A DNA stretch of 64,000 nt from Spongiactinospora rosea (GCF_003315795.1 NZ_QMEY01000002.1:124001-188000); one strand, 5' to 3'. Counted from the first letter of the stretch, positions 11,293 through 20,143 are shown. Made by a program: numbers and translations. The notes: generated from the letters alone by a model not told the origin.

Positions 11293-12953
11293 GGCAGCCG
11301 GACCGACTGGCTGTGCCAAAACACGTTACGTGGGTCGTACGCCGCCTTCGCGGCCTGCAGCCTGCGGTAGTTGTCCTTGTAGTACAACGTGTGCCACGCG
11401 ACGCCGGACCGGTTGAACGACGGGTCGTTCAGGTCGATGTCGGGGTAGTTGAGGTAACAGCCATCGGTGACCGCGTCGGGAACCGGAACGCCGCCGGTCC
11501 CGGCATATGCCTCGTAGTAGAAGTCCCTCAGCCAGCGGATGTTCGCGGCGTCGTCCGCCTTGTCATTCCAGTAGGACAGGTACAGGACCTTGAACGCCGA
11601 GTCGCGGTGCGCGAACGCGGTGTCGCTCTGGCCGACCGAGTTGACCTTGCCTCCGTAGCTGCTGACCATGAGCATCGCCCGTGGGTTGTGGAAGTCCGTT
11701 CGAGACAGGTGCTTGTACCACACAGCGATCTGCTCATCGGTGTAACGGGCACGGTTGAAGGCCGACTTGAAGTCACCACGTAGCGTCGGGTCGGCGAGGA
11801 TCGGGTTGGCCGCACCGAGGTACCGGGTCGCCTGCAGCCACGGTAAGCGTTGCGGCGTCTCGAATTCCGGTGCGGGAGCGAACTCACCCATCGCCTTGGT
11901 CAACGCGCCGTGCCGCAGGGTCACCCCGCGGGTCACGTCGGCGAGGAAGTCCGCGTACAGCTCCTCGGCGTTCTTCGCGTTACCGGTTACCTGCGTCAGC
12001 AACCCGATTTGACCGTTGGACCGGTGACTGAGGTTGAGGTAGCTGAATAAGGCGGCCTGCGGTGCTCCCGGCGCCGCGTGCCGCACGTGCCAGTCGCCGA
12101 AGTTGGCGGCGATGGTGGTGAAGTCTTTCTCCGTCAACGTTTCCCATGGCCACGAGATCGCCGCGAGCAGCACGTCGGCCGGCGGGCGAGGCAGCAGCCT
12201 GCCCGGGTCGGTGCCGGTCGCGTCCTTGGTCCGGAACCAATACCGGGTGACCACACCGAAGTTACCGCCGCCGCCACCGGTATTCGCCCACCACAGCTCC
12301 CGGTTCACGTCCCCGGCGTTCGAGGTCGCGATCACCGCACGTGCCTTGCCGTTGGCGTCGACCCAGACGACTTCGACGGCGTGCAGGTGGTCAACGCTCA
12401 AGCCGAGTTCCCGGCACAAGAGACCCCATCCGCCGCCACTGATGTGTCCGCCGACGCCGACCGTGGCGCACTGGCCTGCCGGGATGGTCACGCCCCAGAT
12501 CCGGTACAGCTTCTCGTAGACGTCCAGCAGGGTCGCGCCTCCGCCGACCGCGAATGCGCGCATCGCAGGGTCGAATGCGACCTGGTCGAGTTCGGACAGG
12601 TTGATCACCACTTCGACGTCCGAGTTGAACACGAAGTCCTCGTAGCAATGCCCACCGCCCTGCACGGTCAGCCGCTTCCCCTGGTCGACCGCGAGCTGTA
12701 CGGCGGCGACCACGTCCGCGGTCGACCGGGCCACGTGCACTCTGTCCGGCTTGCCGACCCACCGCTGATTCGTGCCACGGACCAAGTCCTGATATCTCGT
12801 ATCGCCGGGCCGGACCACTACGGAGCCGGTCGACTGCCCGGCCGGGGCATCGGTGGCCGCCGCCGCGACCTGCGGCAAGCCGACGGCCACCGCCGCCCCG
12901 CCGGCACCGACCAGAAAACTGCGCCGATCGTGTCCTATGAACTTGTCGGTCAT
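11289..12953 (-). CDS. Tat-exported FAD-linked oxidase with bicovalent flavin (BBE-like)
   Basis: 554 residues from ATG 12953. A twin-arginine leader (HDRRSFLVGAGG, Arg10-Arg11) is followed by an FAD-binding PCMH domain and a C-terminal berberine-bridge-like domain. His102 in QGGGHCYEDF and Cys162 in AGQCATVGVGGH match the residues that bind FAD twice (8-alpha-histidyl and 6-S-cysteinyl) in oligosaccharide and alcohol oxidases of this family. It probably oxidises a sugar- or cyclitol-like alcohol outside the membrane, using oxygen. The cet cluster also encodes FAD-dependent dehydrogenases. A close relative is at 51491-53095. It is 47 bases downstream of the cupin gene, in the same operon. Confidence 0.88.
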   Translation of the reverse strand: MTDKFIGHDRRSFLVGAGGAAVAVGLPQVAAAATDAPAGQSTGSVVVRPGDTRYQDLVRGTNQRWVGKPDRVHVARSTADVVAAVQLAVDQGKRLTVQGGGHCYEDFVFNSDVEVVINLSELDQVAFDPAMRAFAVGGGATLLDVYEKLYRIWGVTIPAGQCATVGVGGHISGGGWGLLCRELGLSVDHLHAVEVVWVDANGKARAVIATSNAGDVNRELWWANTGGGGGNFGVVTRYWFRTKDATGTDPGRLLPRPPADVLLAAISWPWETLTEKDFTTIAANFGDWHVRHAAPGAPQAALFSYLNLSHRSNGQIGLLTQVTGNAKNAEELYADFLADVTRGVTLRHGALTKAMGEFAPAPEFETPQRLPWLQATRYLGAANPILADPTLRGDFKSAFNRARYTDEQIAVWYKHLSRTDFHNPRAMLMVSSYGGKVNSVGQSDTAFAHRDSAFKVLYLSYWNDKADDAANIRWLRDFYYEAYAGTGGVPVPDAVTDGCYLNYPDIDLNDPSFNRSGVAWHTLYYKDNYRRLQAAKAAYDPRNVFWHSQSVRLP

Positions 12954-13000
12954 CGCGCTGACATCCTTTGTTTCGCAGGAGAGGTAATGGTGAGGACCCT

Positions 13001-13495
13001 CTATTTGGTCTTCGGCCCCTCCCACCCGAAACGCGGGGCGATCGCCACCGCCCGTTCGAACCTTTCAGGACTCCATTGCGGGATCGGCATGTTCGGCACC
13101 GCCGGATCACCCGACTCCTGGAAGAACTTTTCGAACCCGGCAGGGGTGTACGCGAAGATCGTATGAGCGACGTGCACGCCGACGTTCTTGAAGCAGTGCG
13201 GGGTGCCGTGGGGAACGAAGACGTAATCCCCGGCCTTGCCGGTGAACTTCGCGGCACCGACCTGGAATTCCAGTTGGCCGGACAGTACGTGGAACACCTC
13301 GTCCGACTCGGTGTGAATGTGCAGCGGCGGGCCGTTCCCCGGCGGGATCGAGGACTCCAGGACCGACAACGCGCCGTTGGTCGCGTCGCCGCTGATCTTG
13401 ACGGTGTAGACATTGCCGTCGAACCAGATCGACTCCCCCTCGCCCGCCGGGACGAGCGCCGACTGCACGGAGGACTCGTTCACTTGCTCACTCAT
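13001..13495 (-). CDS. Single-domain metal-binding cupin
   Basis: About 164 residues from ATG 13495, eight bases before the VOC gene stops. Motif 1 PPLHIHTESDEVFHV supplies two His and a Glu, and motif 2 GTPHCFKN supplies the third His, so the 3-His/1-Glu metal site is intact. It is distinct from the five cupins at 18.3-20.6 kb. Cupins of this kind include isomerases, dehydratases, epimerases and dioxygenases. In this pathway it could rearrange or dehydrate a cyclitol intermediate, but nothing in the sequence fixes the reaction. Confidence 0.85.
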   Translation of the reverse strand: MSEQVNESSVQSALVPAGEGESIWFDGNVYTVKISGDATNGALSVLESSIPPGNGPPLHIHTESDEVFHVLSGQLEFQVGAAKFTGKAGDYVFVPHGTPHCFKNVGVHVAHTIFAYTPAGFEKFFQESGDPAVPNMPIPQWSPERFERAVAIAPRFGWEGPKTK

Positions 13496-14051
13496 GACGC
13501 TCCTGGCAAGAGGACCAGGGCGATTGCGGCAGATACAGCCGCACATCCGTCCGCTGCTCGTACGGCAGCCCCGGGGGAAGGTTGATCAATTCCATCTGCA
13601 TCCCCCACGGCGTCACGAAGTACACCCAGCGGTCGCCGGCGATGGGGCCGTCCGTGATGGTCTCCGGGTCGCCGAGCACCCGGACGCCCGGCTGGGCGCG
13701 CAAGTACGCTGCGGCGGCGTCGACGTCCGCGACATGGATCGCCAGGTGGTGTCCACCCCAGTCACTGTTGCGGGGAAGCTGCCTGCGCTGATCCGGTGCG
13801 GTGTACTCGAAAAGCTCCAGGTTGCTCACCGGTCCCAGCCGCAGCATGGCGATCCGGGCGGTGGCCGCGGCGTCTACATCGAGCTTGCGGGTCATCCAGT
13901 CCCCCTCGGGGTCCCGCACCGAATCCTGGAGGTAAGCCAGATCCGCGCCGATGACCTCGATGAAGAACTCGACGGCCTGGTCCAGGTCTGGCACCGTGTA
14001 GGCGACGTGGTGCACCGCGGTCGCCCCGGGGATGCCACGCTTGGGGGTCAC
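13488..14051 (-). CDS. VOC-superfamily protein, candidate 2-epi-5-epi-valiolone epimerase
   Basis: 187 residues from a GTG at 14051 that forms a GTGA overlap with the stop of the cyclase gene. Two beta-alpha-beta-beta-beta units can be traced. Likely metal ligands are His14/His15 in AVHHVAYTV, the Glu in NLELFEY, the His pair in GGHHLAIHV and the Glu in GMQMELINLP. CetB and ValD, which are VOC proteins encoded beside valiolone synthases, epimerise 2-epi-5-epi-valiolone, and CetB needs two His and a Glu. The direct coupling to the cyclase gene here supports the same step. Other VOC reactions cannot be excluded. Confidence 0.8.
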   Translation of the reverse strand: MTPKRGIPGATAVHHVAYTVPDLDQAVEFFIEVIGADLAYLQDSVRDPEGDWMTRKLDVDAAATARIAMLRLGPVSNLELFEYTAPDQRRQLPRNSDWGGHHLAIHVADVDAAAAYLRAQPGVRVLGDPETITDGPIAGDRWVYFVTPWGMQMELINLPPGLPYEQRTDVRLYLPQSPWSSCQERHE

Positions 14052-15601
14052 GCGACGACCTCCGGCGCCGATACGTCCGCGGACAGGGACGCCGCGCCGG
14101 GCGGACCGGATACCTCGATATCCAGCCAGCACAGGTTTTCCGTTCCCTGGTTCACGAACCGGTGCACGGCACCGGCTCGGGTTGCGACCAGGTAGCCGGG
14201 GCGCACTTCGTGCGGGACCTCGTCGACGTGCAGTTCGCCCGCGCCGACGAGGACAAAGCAGAACTTGTCCGTACCGCTCTGCACGACTTCCTCCCGGACG
14301 GCGCCGGGCGCCAGCGACGACCAGGTGATGACCTCCCAGGTGCGGCTCATCCCGTCCCGACGGATCACCCGGTTCCCGGCAGACTCGTCCCCGTCGTGGA
14401 CATCGGTGATGACCAGGTCCTCGTCCAGTTCGCGCAGGAGATCGGCCGCACGGGCGAGTTCGGCGACGGTGAGGTCGTTGAGGAAGCAGGCACCGCCGAT
14501 GCCGACTGGGATCGGCATCCGTTGCAGCCCGTCCCGGTGCCGGGTGGTCTCCCGCAGTGCGGGCTCCAGCAGACCGGCTTCCAGCAACGGGTGCGAGACA
14601 GGCAGGCGGAGCCTGCGCATCAAGGCGAAGATCCGTTCACGGTCCTGTGTGGACACCAGACCGCGTTCCTCGGCCAGCACCGTGGTGAGTGCCATGTCGA
14701 CGGTGACGGCCTCGCCGTGCAGGAGCGCGGGAAGGGCCCGCATTTCCAGGGTGGGGCTGAACGAGTGGCCGTAATCGACCAGCCGTTCCAGTTGCTTCTC
14801 CCACAGGTTCGGTTCCAGCTCCTCCAGCATGCCGCCCACCGCGCGGCTGAAGACCTGTCTCGCCACGATGTCGCCGGTCTGCGTCTGGCCGGTGAGCCGC
14901 TCGGCGAGCAGTAGTTCGGCGTGGTCCTCCAGCAGCCGGAACAACGTCGCGTCCTTGATCAGCGCGATCTTGAGGATCTCCGCGAGGCCGTTGCTGATGT
15001 GCCGATCTTCCAGAGAAGCGAGGAAACCACGGTCCAGCAACGCGACGGCCGGCGCGAAGTACGTGCCGAGCCGGTTCTTGTGGCTGCCGAAGTTCACCCC
15101 GGTCTTGATGCCGACTCCGGCGTCGACCAGCCCGATGAGGGAGGTCGGGACCCGGACGTAAGGGGTGCTGCGCCGGTACATGCTGGCGGCCAGGCCCACG
15201 ATGTCCAGCAGGATTCCACCACCGATGGCGATGATCGGCTCATGCCTGCGTGAGATGCCGAACGAGTCGAGTTCTTTCACAACGGTGAACACCGACTCCA
15301 TCGTCTTGACCTTTTCGGAGGACGACAGCACGCACAGGCGGTACTCACAGTTGTGATGCCCCAGATACTCGCGGAGGGCGTCGCCGTAGAGCTTGTGCAC
15401 ATTGGCGTCTATCACGATGAACCGGCGGACGCGGTCGGTGCGGATGGTGGTGCCCGCCTCGACCAGTGCCGGATTGGACGGGTCCAGCACTCCGTCCGTC
15501 ATCAGGACCTCGTAGGTGATGGGCTGCTCGGCCTGGACCCGCCACCGGGGGGCCGGGGCGGGTGTTTCCGTCAGCGGGGTTTCCGTCGCGTGTGTGTTCA
15601 T
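14048..15601 (-). CDS. Sedoheptulose-7-phosphate cyclase (EEVS-like) fused to a C-terminal cupin
   Basis: 517 residues from ATG 15601 (ATGA overlap with the aminotransferase). Residues about 30-395 form a 3-dehydroquinate-synthase-fold sugar-phosphate cyclase. The NAD site contains IAIGGGILLDIVGLAAS, and the signature VPTSLIGLVDAGVGIKTGVN is like that of AcbC/ValA-type 2-epi-5-epi-valiolone synthases rather than AroB. Zinc ligands are Glu208 (GLAEILK), His279 (DYGHSF) and His295 (LLHGEAV). The product expected is a C7 cyclitol made from sedoheptulose 7-phosphate. Residues about 405-500 are an extra cupin domain with most metal ligands lost (GAVHRFVN retained), closely matching the A-type cupins at 18.7-20.6 kb. 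Known EEVS proteins are about 390-415 residues, so the fusion is unusual. Confidence 0.9.
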   Translation of the reverse strand: MNTHATETPLTETPAPAPRWRVQAEQPITYEVLMTDGVLDPSNPALVEAGTTIRTDRVRRFIVIDANVHKLYGDALREYLGHHNCEYRLCVLSSSEKVKTMESVFTVVKELDSFGISRRHEPIIAIGGGILLDIVGLAASMYRRSTPYVRVPTSLIGLVDAGVGIKTGVNFGSHKNRLGTYFAPAVALLDRGFLASLEDRHISNGLAEILKIALIKDATLFRLLEDHAELLLAERLTGQTQTGDIVARQVFSRAVGGMLEELEPNLWEKQLERLVDYGHSFSPTLEMRALPALLHGEAVTVDMALTTVLAEERGLVSTQDRERIFALMRRLRLPVSHPLLEAGLLEPALRETTRHRDGLQRMPIPVGIGGACFLNDLTVAELARAADLLRELDEDLVITDVHDGDESAGNRVIRRDGMSRTWEVITWSSLAPGAVREEVVQSGTDKFCFVLVGAGELHVDEVPHEVRPGYLVATRAGAVHRFVNQGTENLCWLDIEVSGPPGAASLSADVSAPEVVA

Positions 15602-16833
15602 GTCCTCGCAACCACTTCGTTGACAGCTGACTGCACGGCACCGGCCACGGCCGCGATGTCGTCGGATGACGAGAACAGGTTGATGCCGAATCCGGAACCG
15701 ATATAGGCGTCGTCCACCCCAACCGACACCGTGATCGACCGGCCGAGGATGTCGTCGGTACGGGGGAGCATGTTCGGTTCGTATCGCCGGTCGGTGGGGT
15801 GGGCCGGACAGGCGAAGGGATGTTCCGAGGCGGTGGGTGTCCGGCGTGCGAGCAGCTGGGGCATGTTCCCGTAGTAGTGGCGGCCCGAGTCGATGAGCGT
15901 GGACGTGCCGAGCTTGTCGGCCACCGCGCGCGCCGCCTCGACGGACTCGAATTGCAGGACCAGGAAGGAAAAGCATTCCCCGTCCGGGTCGTTGAGACGC
16001 CGGCGCGTCACGCCCGGCAGATCGCCGATCGCCTCCACAAGGGCCGTCTTCTGCTTGCGGAGCGTCCCCAGTATGTCGTCGATCTTGCGGAGCTGGCCGA
16101 GTGCCACGGCACCGCTGAGTTCGTGCATCCGCAGGTTCATCCCGAACAGCGAGTCGGCGTCGGCGAGGCCTTGACGCAGCGGTTTGAACCCATGATCGTG
16201 GAAGGCGAAAGCGCGCTCGTACGCCTTGTCGTCCGCGATCGTGAGCAGACCACCGTCGCCGCTGGTGATGATCTTGAACAGGTTGAGCGAGAAGGCCCCT
16301 GCGTCCCCGATGGTGCCCAGCGCACGGTTTCGGTACAGGCCGCCGCAGGCCTGGGCGGCGTCCTCGATCAGGAACAGGCCGTGCTCGTCCGCGATCCGCC
16401 GCAGCTCGTCCATCGCGGCCGGAGCGCCCAGCATGTGCACCGCGACGATGGCTTTCGTCGCGGGGGTGATCCGGCGCCGCACATCCTCCGGATCGAGGGT
16501 GAGGGACTCGTCGATCTCGGCGAGAACGGGGACGGCACCCCGGTGGACGATCGCTGCGATGGACGCGATGAACGTGTAGCCAGGGGCGATCACCTCGTCA
16601 CCGGGACCGACGCCGAGCGCCACCAGCGCGGTGAGCAACGCGGACGTGCAACTGTTGACAGCGAGGCAGTGGCGGGTACCCGTGCGCTCCTCGAACTCGC
16701 GCTCGAGTGTGTAGACCATGGAGGGTCCGGCCGCTTCGTCGAAGCGGTATCGGTTCAGCTGCCGTGCGTCCAGCGCCTGATTGACCAGCGCTTTCTCTTC
16801 GTCACCGAGGAACAAGTATCCCGGGCCGCTCAT
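15598..16833 (-). CDS. DegT/DnrJ/EryC1-family PLP aminotransferase
   Basis: 411 residues. Hallmarks are LAVNSCTSALLTAL (phosphate loop), Asp158 in IEDAAQACGG (pyridine nitrogen contact) and Lys187 in LNLFKIITSGDGG (Schiff base). These enzymes aminate ketosugars and ketocyclitols using glutamate or glutamine, as in aminoglycoside and cetoniacytone biosynthesis. The gene overlaps the flavin oxidoreductase upstream by 32 bases and the cyclase downstream by four. It most likely converts a keto group on the C7 ring, made by one of the oxidases here, to an amine. AHBA synthase was considered, but no other AHBA genes are present. Confidence 0.9.
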   Translation of the reverse strand: MSGPGYLFLGDEEKALVNQALDARQLNRYRFDEAAGPSMVYTLEREFEERTGTRHCLAVNSCTSALLTALVALGVGPGDEVIAPGYTFIASIAAIVHRGAVPVLAEIDESLTLDPEDVRRRITPATKAIVAVHMLGAPAAMDELRRIADEHGLFLIEDAAQACGGLYRNRALGTIGDAGAFSLNLFKIITSGDGGLLTIADDKAYERAFAFHDHGFKPLRQGLADADSLFGMNLRMHELSGAVALGQLRKIDDILGTLRKQKTALVEAIGDLPGVTRRRLNDPDGECFSFLVLQFESVEAARAVADKLGTSTLIDSGRHYYGNMPQLLARRTPTASEHPFACPAHPTDRRYEPNMLPRTDDILGRSITVSVGVDDAYIGSGFGINLFSSSDDIAAVAGAVQSAVNEVVART

Positions 16834-18304
16834 GCGCGCGCCTTTCTGTCGAAGGTTGTTTCCTCGAGGCGAGAATCCCGTTCGCTGCCCGCAGCGCCAT
16901 CGCCACGCTGGTCAGCGTCGGGTTGCTCGCGGTGCCCGTCGGGATGAGGCCGTTGCCGCCTAGGTAGAGGTTCTCGACGCCCCAGACCCGGGAATGGGGA
17001 TCGACCACGCTGGTGTCCGGGTCGGATCCCATCCGCACGGTCCCCGCGATGTGCAACGGCAGCGTGGGAAGGATGAATCGCGGCTCGGATCCGGGCAGGT
17101 ACCGGCCGAGCGAGGCGGCGGCCCGTCGCAGGTCCGCCATCATCCGGTGCTGCCGCGCACGGTCGTCCTCGCTGAGGGAGAACTCGAAGCCCGCCTCCGG
17201 CATGCCCCAGACGTCCGCCGTGGTGTCGGAGAAGCACACCCGGTTCTCCGGCCTCGGGTCGACGAGTCCGAACCAACGCAGGTCGACCACCAGCCGGGTG
17301 TCGACGTCCGGGTCCGTCACCATGTCGTCGTAGGGCAGATCGCGGTGGATCTGGCAGTGCCACGGGCGGCCCGGCGACACCGGGATCCATACGTTGGGGT
17401 CGAGGTCGTCCAGCGGGATGGGCACCGCGTCGTCCCGGAGCAGCACCTGGCAGAAGGCGACCGGCTGCTCGGTGAGGTAGCGGCCGAGCGATGGCGGGCG
17501 GATACCGGAGGCGTAGAGCAACTGCGGGGTGAGCACGGCCCCGCAGGCGACCACGTACGTGCTCGCCTCGACCTTGACCGTCCGGCAGGTGATGTGGTCA
17601 ACGATCTCGGCGTACTCGATTCGCGATCCGTCCGTCGCCGGCACGAGTCGCGTGCACTGGTGCTGCTCGCGCAGGAGGAACGCGTCCGTGTCGCCGTCGG
17701 CGAGCGGCCCGAGGATGGTGTCCATTCCGGTCCAGCGCACCAGCCGGGGGTTGTCCGTGCGGCGTTGCGCGGCCATCGGGAGAGGTTGGACGCCGTACGG
17801 GTCGGCCAGCTCCGCGTACTCGGCGGTGAGCGCGTCCAACACGACCTGATGGGAGATCGCGTTTTCGGTCAGGTCGGTGCGCGTGTTGAGCAGCGCCTCG
17901 GCGTGGCCATAAAGCGTGTCCCATTCGGTCGCGGGGATGGCTTGGGACCGCTCGACGGTCGGGTGGTGCCGGGGAGTCACCCCCGTCCAGTGGGTGGCCA
18001 TGCCCCCGACCGCGTAGGTGGCGACGCCCGCGTCCAAACTGATCAGCTGGTCGGACAGACCCGCGACGCGGGCGGGCGGCGACAACGGGTGCAGGTGCCC
18101 GCGGATCAACGCGCCGAACCGTTCGTGGCTGTGCTGGTACGCGAGATGGTTCTTCAGGTGCTCGCCAGGGCGGCGGGAGAGCTGTGGCCCGGCATCGACC
18201 ATCATGACGCCGCGGCCGCCGTCGACGAGCGTGCGCGCGAACGTGGCGCCCACCGGCCCGGAACCGACTACGAGCACGTCGACCTCGATGTGTTGGTCGC
18301 TCAC
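16802..18304 (-). CDS. GMC flavin oxidoreductase of the pyranose 2-oxidase type
   Basis: 500 residues from a GTG at 18304 behind GGGAGGA. The N-terminal dinucleotide fold has VVGSGPVGA. GGMATHWTGVTP (His105) corresponds to the flavin-binding His-Trp-Thr segment of pyranose 2-oxidase, and the C-terminal LHIAGTVRMG plus SNPTLTSVAMAL supply the catalytic His and Asn region. Pyranose oxidases oxidise a ring hydroxyl of sugars to a ketone with O2. CetL of the cetoniacytone cluster is annotated the same way. Here it would make a keto-cyclitol, possibly the substrate of the neighbouring aminotransferase. No signal peptide is seen, so it should act in the cytoplasm. Confidence 0.88.
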   Translation of the reverse strand: MSDQHIEVDVLVVGSGPVGATFARTLVDGGRGVMMVDAGPQLSRRPGEHLKNHLAYQHSHERFGALIRGHLHPLSPPARVAGLSDQLISLDAGVATYAVGGMATHWTGVTPRHHPTVERSQAIPATEWDTLYGHAEALLNTRTDLTENAISHQVVLDALTAEYAELADPYGVQPLPMAAQRRTDNPRLVRWTGMDTILGPLADGDTDAFLLREQHQCTRLVPATDGSRIEYAEIVDHITCRTVKVEASTYVVACGAVLTPQLLYASGIRPPSLGRYLTEQPVAFCQVLLRDDAVPIPLDDLDPNVWIPVSPGRPWHCQIHRDLPYDDMVTDPDVDTRLVVDLRWFGLVDPRPENRVCFSDTTADVWGMPEAGFEFSLSEDDRARQHRMMADLRRAAASLGRYLPGSEPRFILPTLPLHIAGTVRMGSDPDTSVVDPHSRVWGVENLYLGGNGLIPTGTASNPTLTSVAMALRAANGILASRKQPSTERRAHERPGILVPR

Positions 18305-18323
18305 CTGATCCTCCCTTCTCTTG

Positions 18324-18710
18324 TCATTCGGCAGGCGTGCGCTCCGGGAGCCGCCGGCTCACGGAAGCGGGCATCAGGGCCAGAACCAGCAGTTCCAACG
18401 GGGAGTTCTCGCAAGCGCGCCACCGGCCACCGGTCCCGTGGGAGAGGAGGACCAGCCGGCCTTCCTCGACGGGCAGCGGATCTTTCCCGTCCTCGATGAA
18501 CTCGCCGTTGCCGCGCAGGACGAACCATGCTTCCTCGATGTCGCCTCGGCCGCGTTCGTCGAGGACGGACTCGGGTGCGAGTTGGACGTAGTCGAAGGAT
18601 TCGCACTCGCTGAACAACATTCCCCGGCGGCCGAGGCACCGCCACAAAGCGTTGCCGAAGCTGCCATCGAAGGTCTGGGTGAGGCCGTCGTGTGTGCTGG
18701 AAACGATCAT
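18324..18710 (-). CDS. C-type cupin-like protein, second copy (metal ligands lost)
   Basis: 128 residues from ATG 18710, forming an ATGA overlap with the two-domain cupin gene upstream. It is clearly paralogous to 19419-19820: both carry the pattern WRCLxRRGMLxSECExxDY, then an acidic xxExxWFVLxGxG core. At the positions where A-type cupins carry their His ligands it has ERGRGDIEEAW and GTGGRW, so the metal site is gone. It may be a structural partner in a cupin complex, or it may bind a ligand without a metal. It is followed after 19 bases by the pyranose-oxidase-like gene. Confidence 0.7.
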   Translation of the reverse strand: MIVSSTHDGLTQTFDGSFGNALWRCLGRRGMLFSECESFDYVQLAPESVLDERGRGDIEEAWFVLRGNGEFIEDGKDPLPVEEGRLVLLSHGTGGRWRACENSPLELLVLALMPASVSRRLPERTPAE

Positions 18711-19426
18711 TTCGCACTGCCCGCGCTCGCTGGGACGACAAGGCTCACCACGAAGAACTCCAGTCCGTCCGGGCCGCCCTCGATCGCGACCGCGCCGAGG
18801 AACGGCACTCCCACCGACACTCCCTTGCGCAGCGGAACGGTGGTGGACGTTGTCCTCGCGGTCCCGGTCCCGGTCAGCGTGAAGAGCACGTGCTCCCACT
18901 CATCGGCCACCAGCGACTCGGTCTCGGACGGATCGAGGCGCACCAGCCGAGCCCGGCGTAACGGTCCGGCGAGATAGTCCAGAGCGTTGACGTCGCGGAC
19001 TCCGCGGAGGTCGGTCACCTCGGCGCGGACACCGTCGGCGCCCCGATCCGGTACGCCGTCGGCCATTCCCGGGCCGGACACCTCGATGACCAGCCAGACC
19101 AGGTCCTCGGTGCCGGTGTTGCGGATGCCGTGCCGGGTGCCGAGACAGGTCGTGATCAGGTCACCGGCGGCGACCTGGTGGTCCGTGCCGTTGATCGTCA
19201 TAACACCGGAGCCGGCCACGACGTAGTCGAACTGCTCGGTCCGGCTGTGCAGGTGTACACCGCTGGCCGCGCCCGGTGGCAGAGAGGAACACTCCACCGC
19301 CTCCCACGGCCCGAACAGATTGTTCCGCCTGGCGAGGCACTTCCACCGGGCGACCCTTTCGCCGCCGTGCATCTCATAGACCTCGGACGGTTCGTCCAAT
19401 GTGGTGACCACCAGCCGGTCACTCAT
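18707..19426 (-). CDS. Two-domain cupin (A-type fused to B-type)
   Basis: 239 residues. The N-terminal domain (about 1-122) is an A-type cupin with intact ligands: HLHSRTEQ in motif 1 and GTRHGIRN in motif 2. It ends WLVIEVSGPGM, a close match to 20140-20556. The C-terminal domain (about 133-230) matches 19817-20143 (LRGVRDVNALDYLAGPL versus LREVREVDAGDFLSGPL) and lacks metal-binding His. Two genes that are separate in the upstream copy of this module have therefore been joined. It overlaps 19419-19820 by eight bases. Role unknown; a cluster-specific isomerase or dehydratase built from interlocking cupins is an inference. Confidence 0.75.
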   Translation of the reverse strand: MSDRLVVTTLDEPSEVYEMHGGERVARWKCLARRNNLFGPWEAVECSSLPPGAASGVHLHSRTEQFDYVVAGSGVMTINGTDHQVAAGDLITTCLGTRHGIRNTGTEDLVWLVIEVSGPGMADGVPDRGADGVRAEVTDLRGVRDVNALDYLAGPLRRARLVRLDPSETESLVADEWEHVLFTLTGTGTARTTSTTVPLRKGVSVGVPFLGAVAIEGGPDGLEFFVVSLVVPASAGSAK

Positions 19427-19820
19427 GCCCGTCTCCGACCAGCGGCCACGGCGCCACCGGGCTCCGCAGCGGAAGCCTGTCGGTCACCGCGGCGGGCAGC
19501 AACGCGAGCGAGAGCAGTTCGAGCTGACCGGTGGAATCGTTGTGCACCGACCCGCGACTCCCCCCAGTTGAGAACAGCAGATCCCCGGGGCGCAACGGAA
19601 AGGACCGGTCCGTACCGTCAACGAACCGTCCCTGTCCATTGAGGACGAACCAGATCGCTTCGACGCCCTCGCGGCCGCGCCCGTCCCGCAGGGCGCCCGG
19701 CGGCAGCCGGAGGTAGTCGATGGCCTCGCATTCGCTGTGCAGCATGCCGCGCCGAGCCAGACAGCGCCAAGCGCCGCCGTCCGCCGCCTGGCTCAGGCTT
19801 TCGGTGTGGGTGACGATCAC
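19419..19820 (-). CDS. C-type cupin-like protein, first copy (metal ligands lost)
   Basis: 133 residues from ATG 19820, which overlaps the B-type gene stop by four bases. It contains WRCLARRGMLHSECEAIDY, then VEAIWFVLNGQGRFVDGTD and RPGDLLFSTGGSRGSVHN, aligning with the cupin core of the A-type proteins but with the His ligands replaced (GRGREGVEA, GSRGSV). It is the paralogue of 18324-18710. Its retention in both copies of the module suggests a real, probably non-catalytic, function. Confidence 0.7.
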   Translation of the reverse strand: MIVTHTESLSQAADGGAWRCLARRGMLHSECEAIDYLRLPPGALRDGRGREGVEAIWFVLNGQGRFVDGTDRSFPLRPGDLLFSTGGSRGSVHNDSTGQLELLSLALLPAAVTDRLPLRSPVAPWPLVGDGHE

Positions 19821-20143
19821 TGGGCCGCCGCTGCGGCCTGTGGGGTGGCGAGACTGGCGATGAACAGTTCGAGCCCTTCGCCACCCGCCTCGACGGTGAC
19901 CTTGCTGCCCAGCGGCAAGGTGAGCGCCACGCCGGAGCGCAGCGGGACGGTCGCCGATCCGGAGATCGCGTGCCCGTCACCCCGCACGGTGAACAGGGTG
20001 TGTTCGTGGTCTTCGGCGATCAGTGTCTCCTGCTGACCGGGCTGGAGCTGCGGCAGGCGGATGCGCCCGAGCGGGCCGCTGAGAAAGTCCCCGGCGTCGA
20101 CCTCCCGCACCTCGCGGAGGTTGATCACTACGGCGTTGCTCAT
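19817..20143 (-). CDS. B-type small cupin-like protein
   Basis: 108 residues. It starts at ATG 20143 with an ATGA overlap to the A-type gene. The sequence runs LREVREVDAGDFLSGPL, EDHEHTLFTVRGDGHA and VPLRSGVALTLPLGSKV, and equals the C-terminal half of the two-domain cupin at 18707-19426. The beta-strand pattern suggests a small cupin fold without a canonical metal site. It probably forms a complex with the A- and C-type proteins encoded on either side. Function unknown. Confidence 0.65.
   Translation of the reverse strand: MSNAVVINLREVREVDAGDFLSGPLGRIRLPQLQPGQQETLIAEDHEHTLFTVRGDGHAISGSATVPLRSGVALTLPLGSKVTVEAGGEGLELFIASLATPQAAAAAQ

Noticed and set aside
15598..16833. AHBA synthase
   Set aside because: DegT family member, but the neighbouring cyclase signature is of the valiolone type and no aminoshikimate genes are present.
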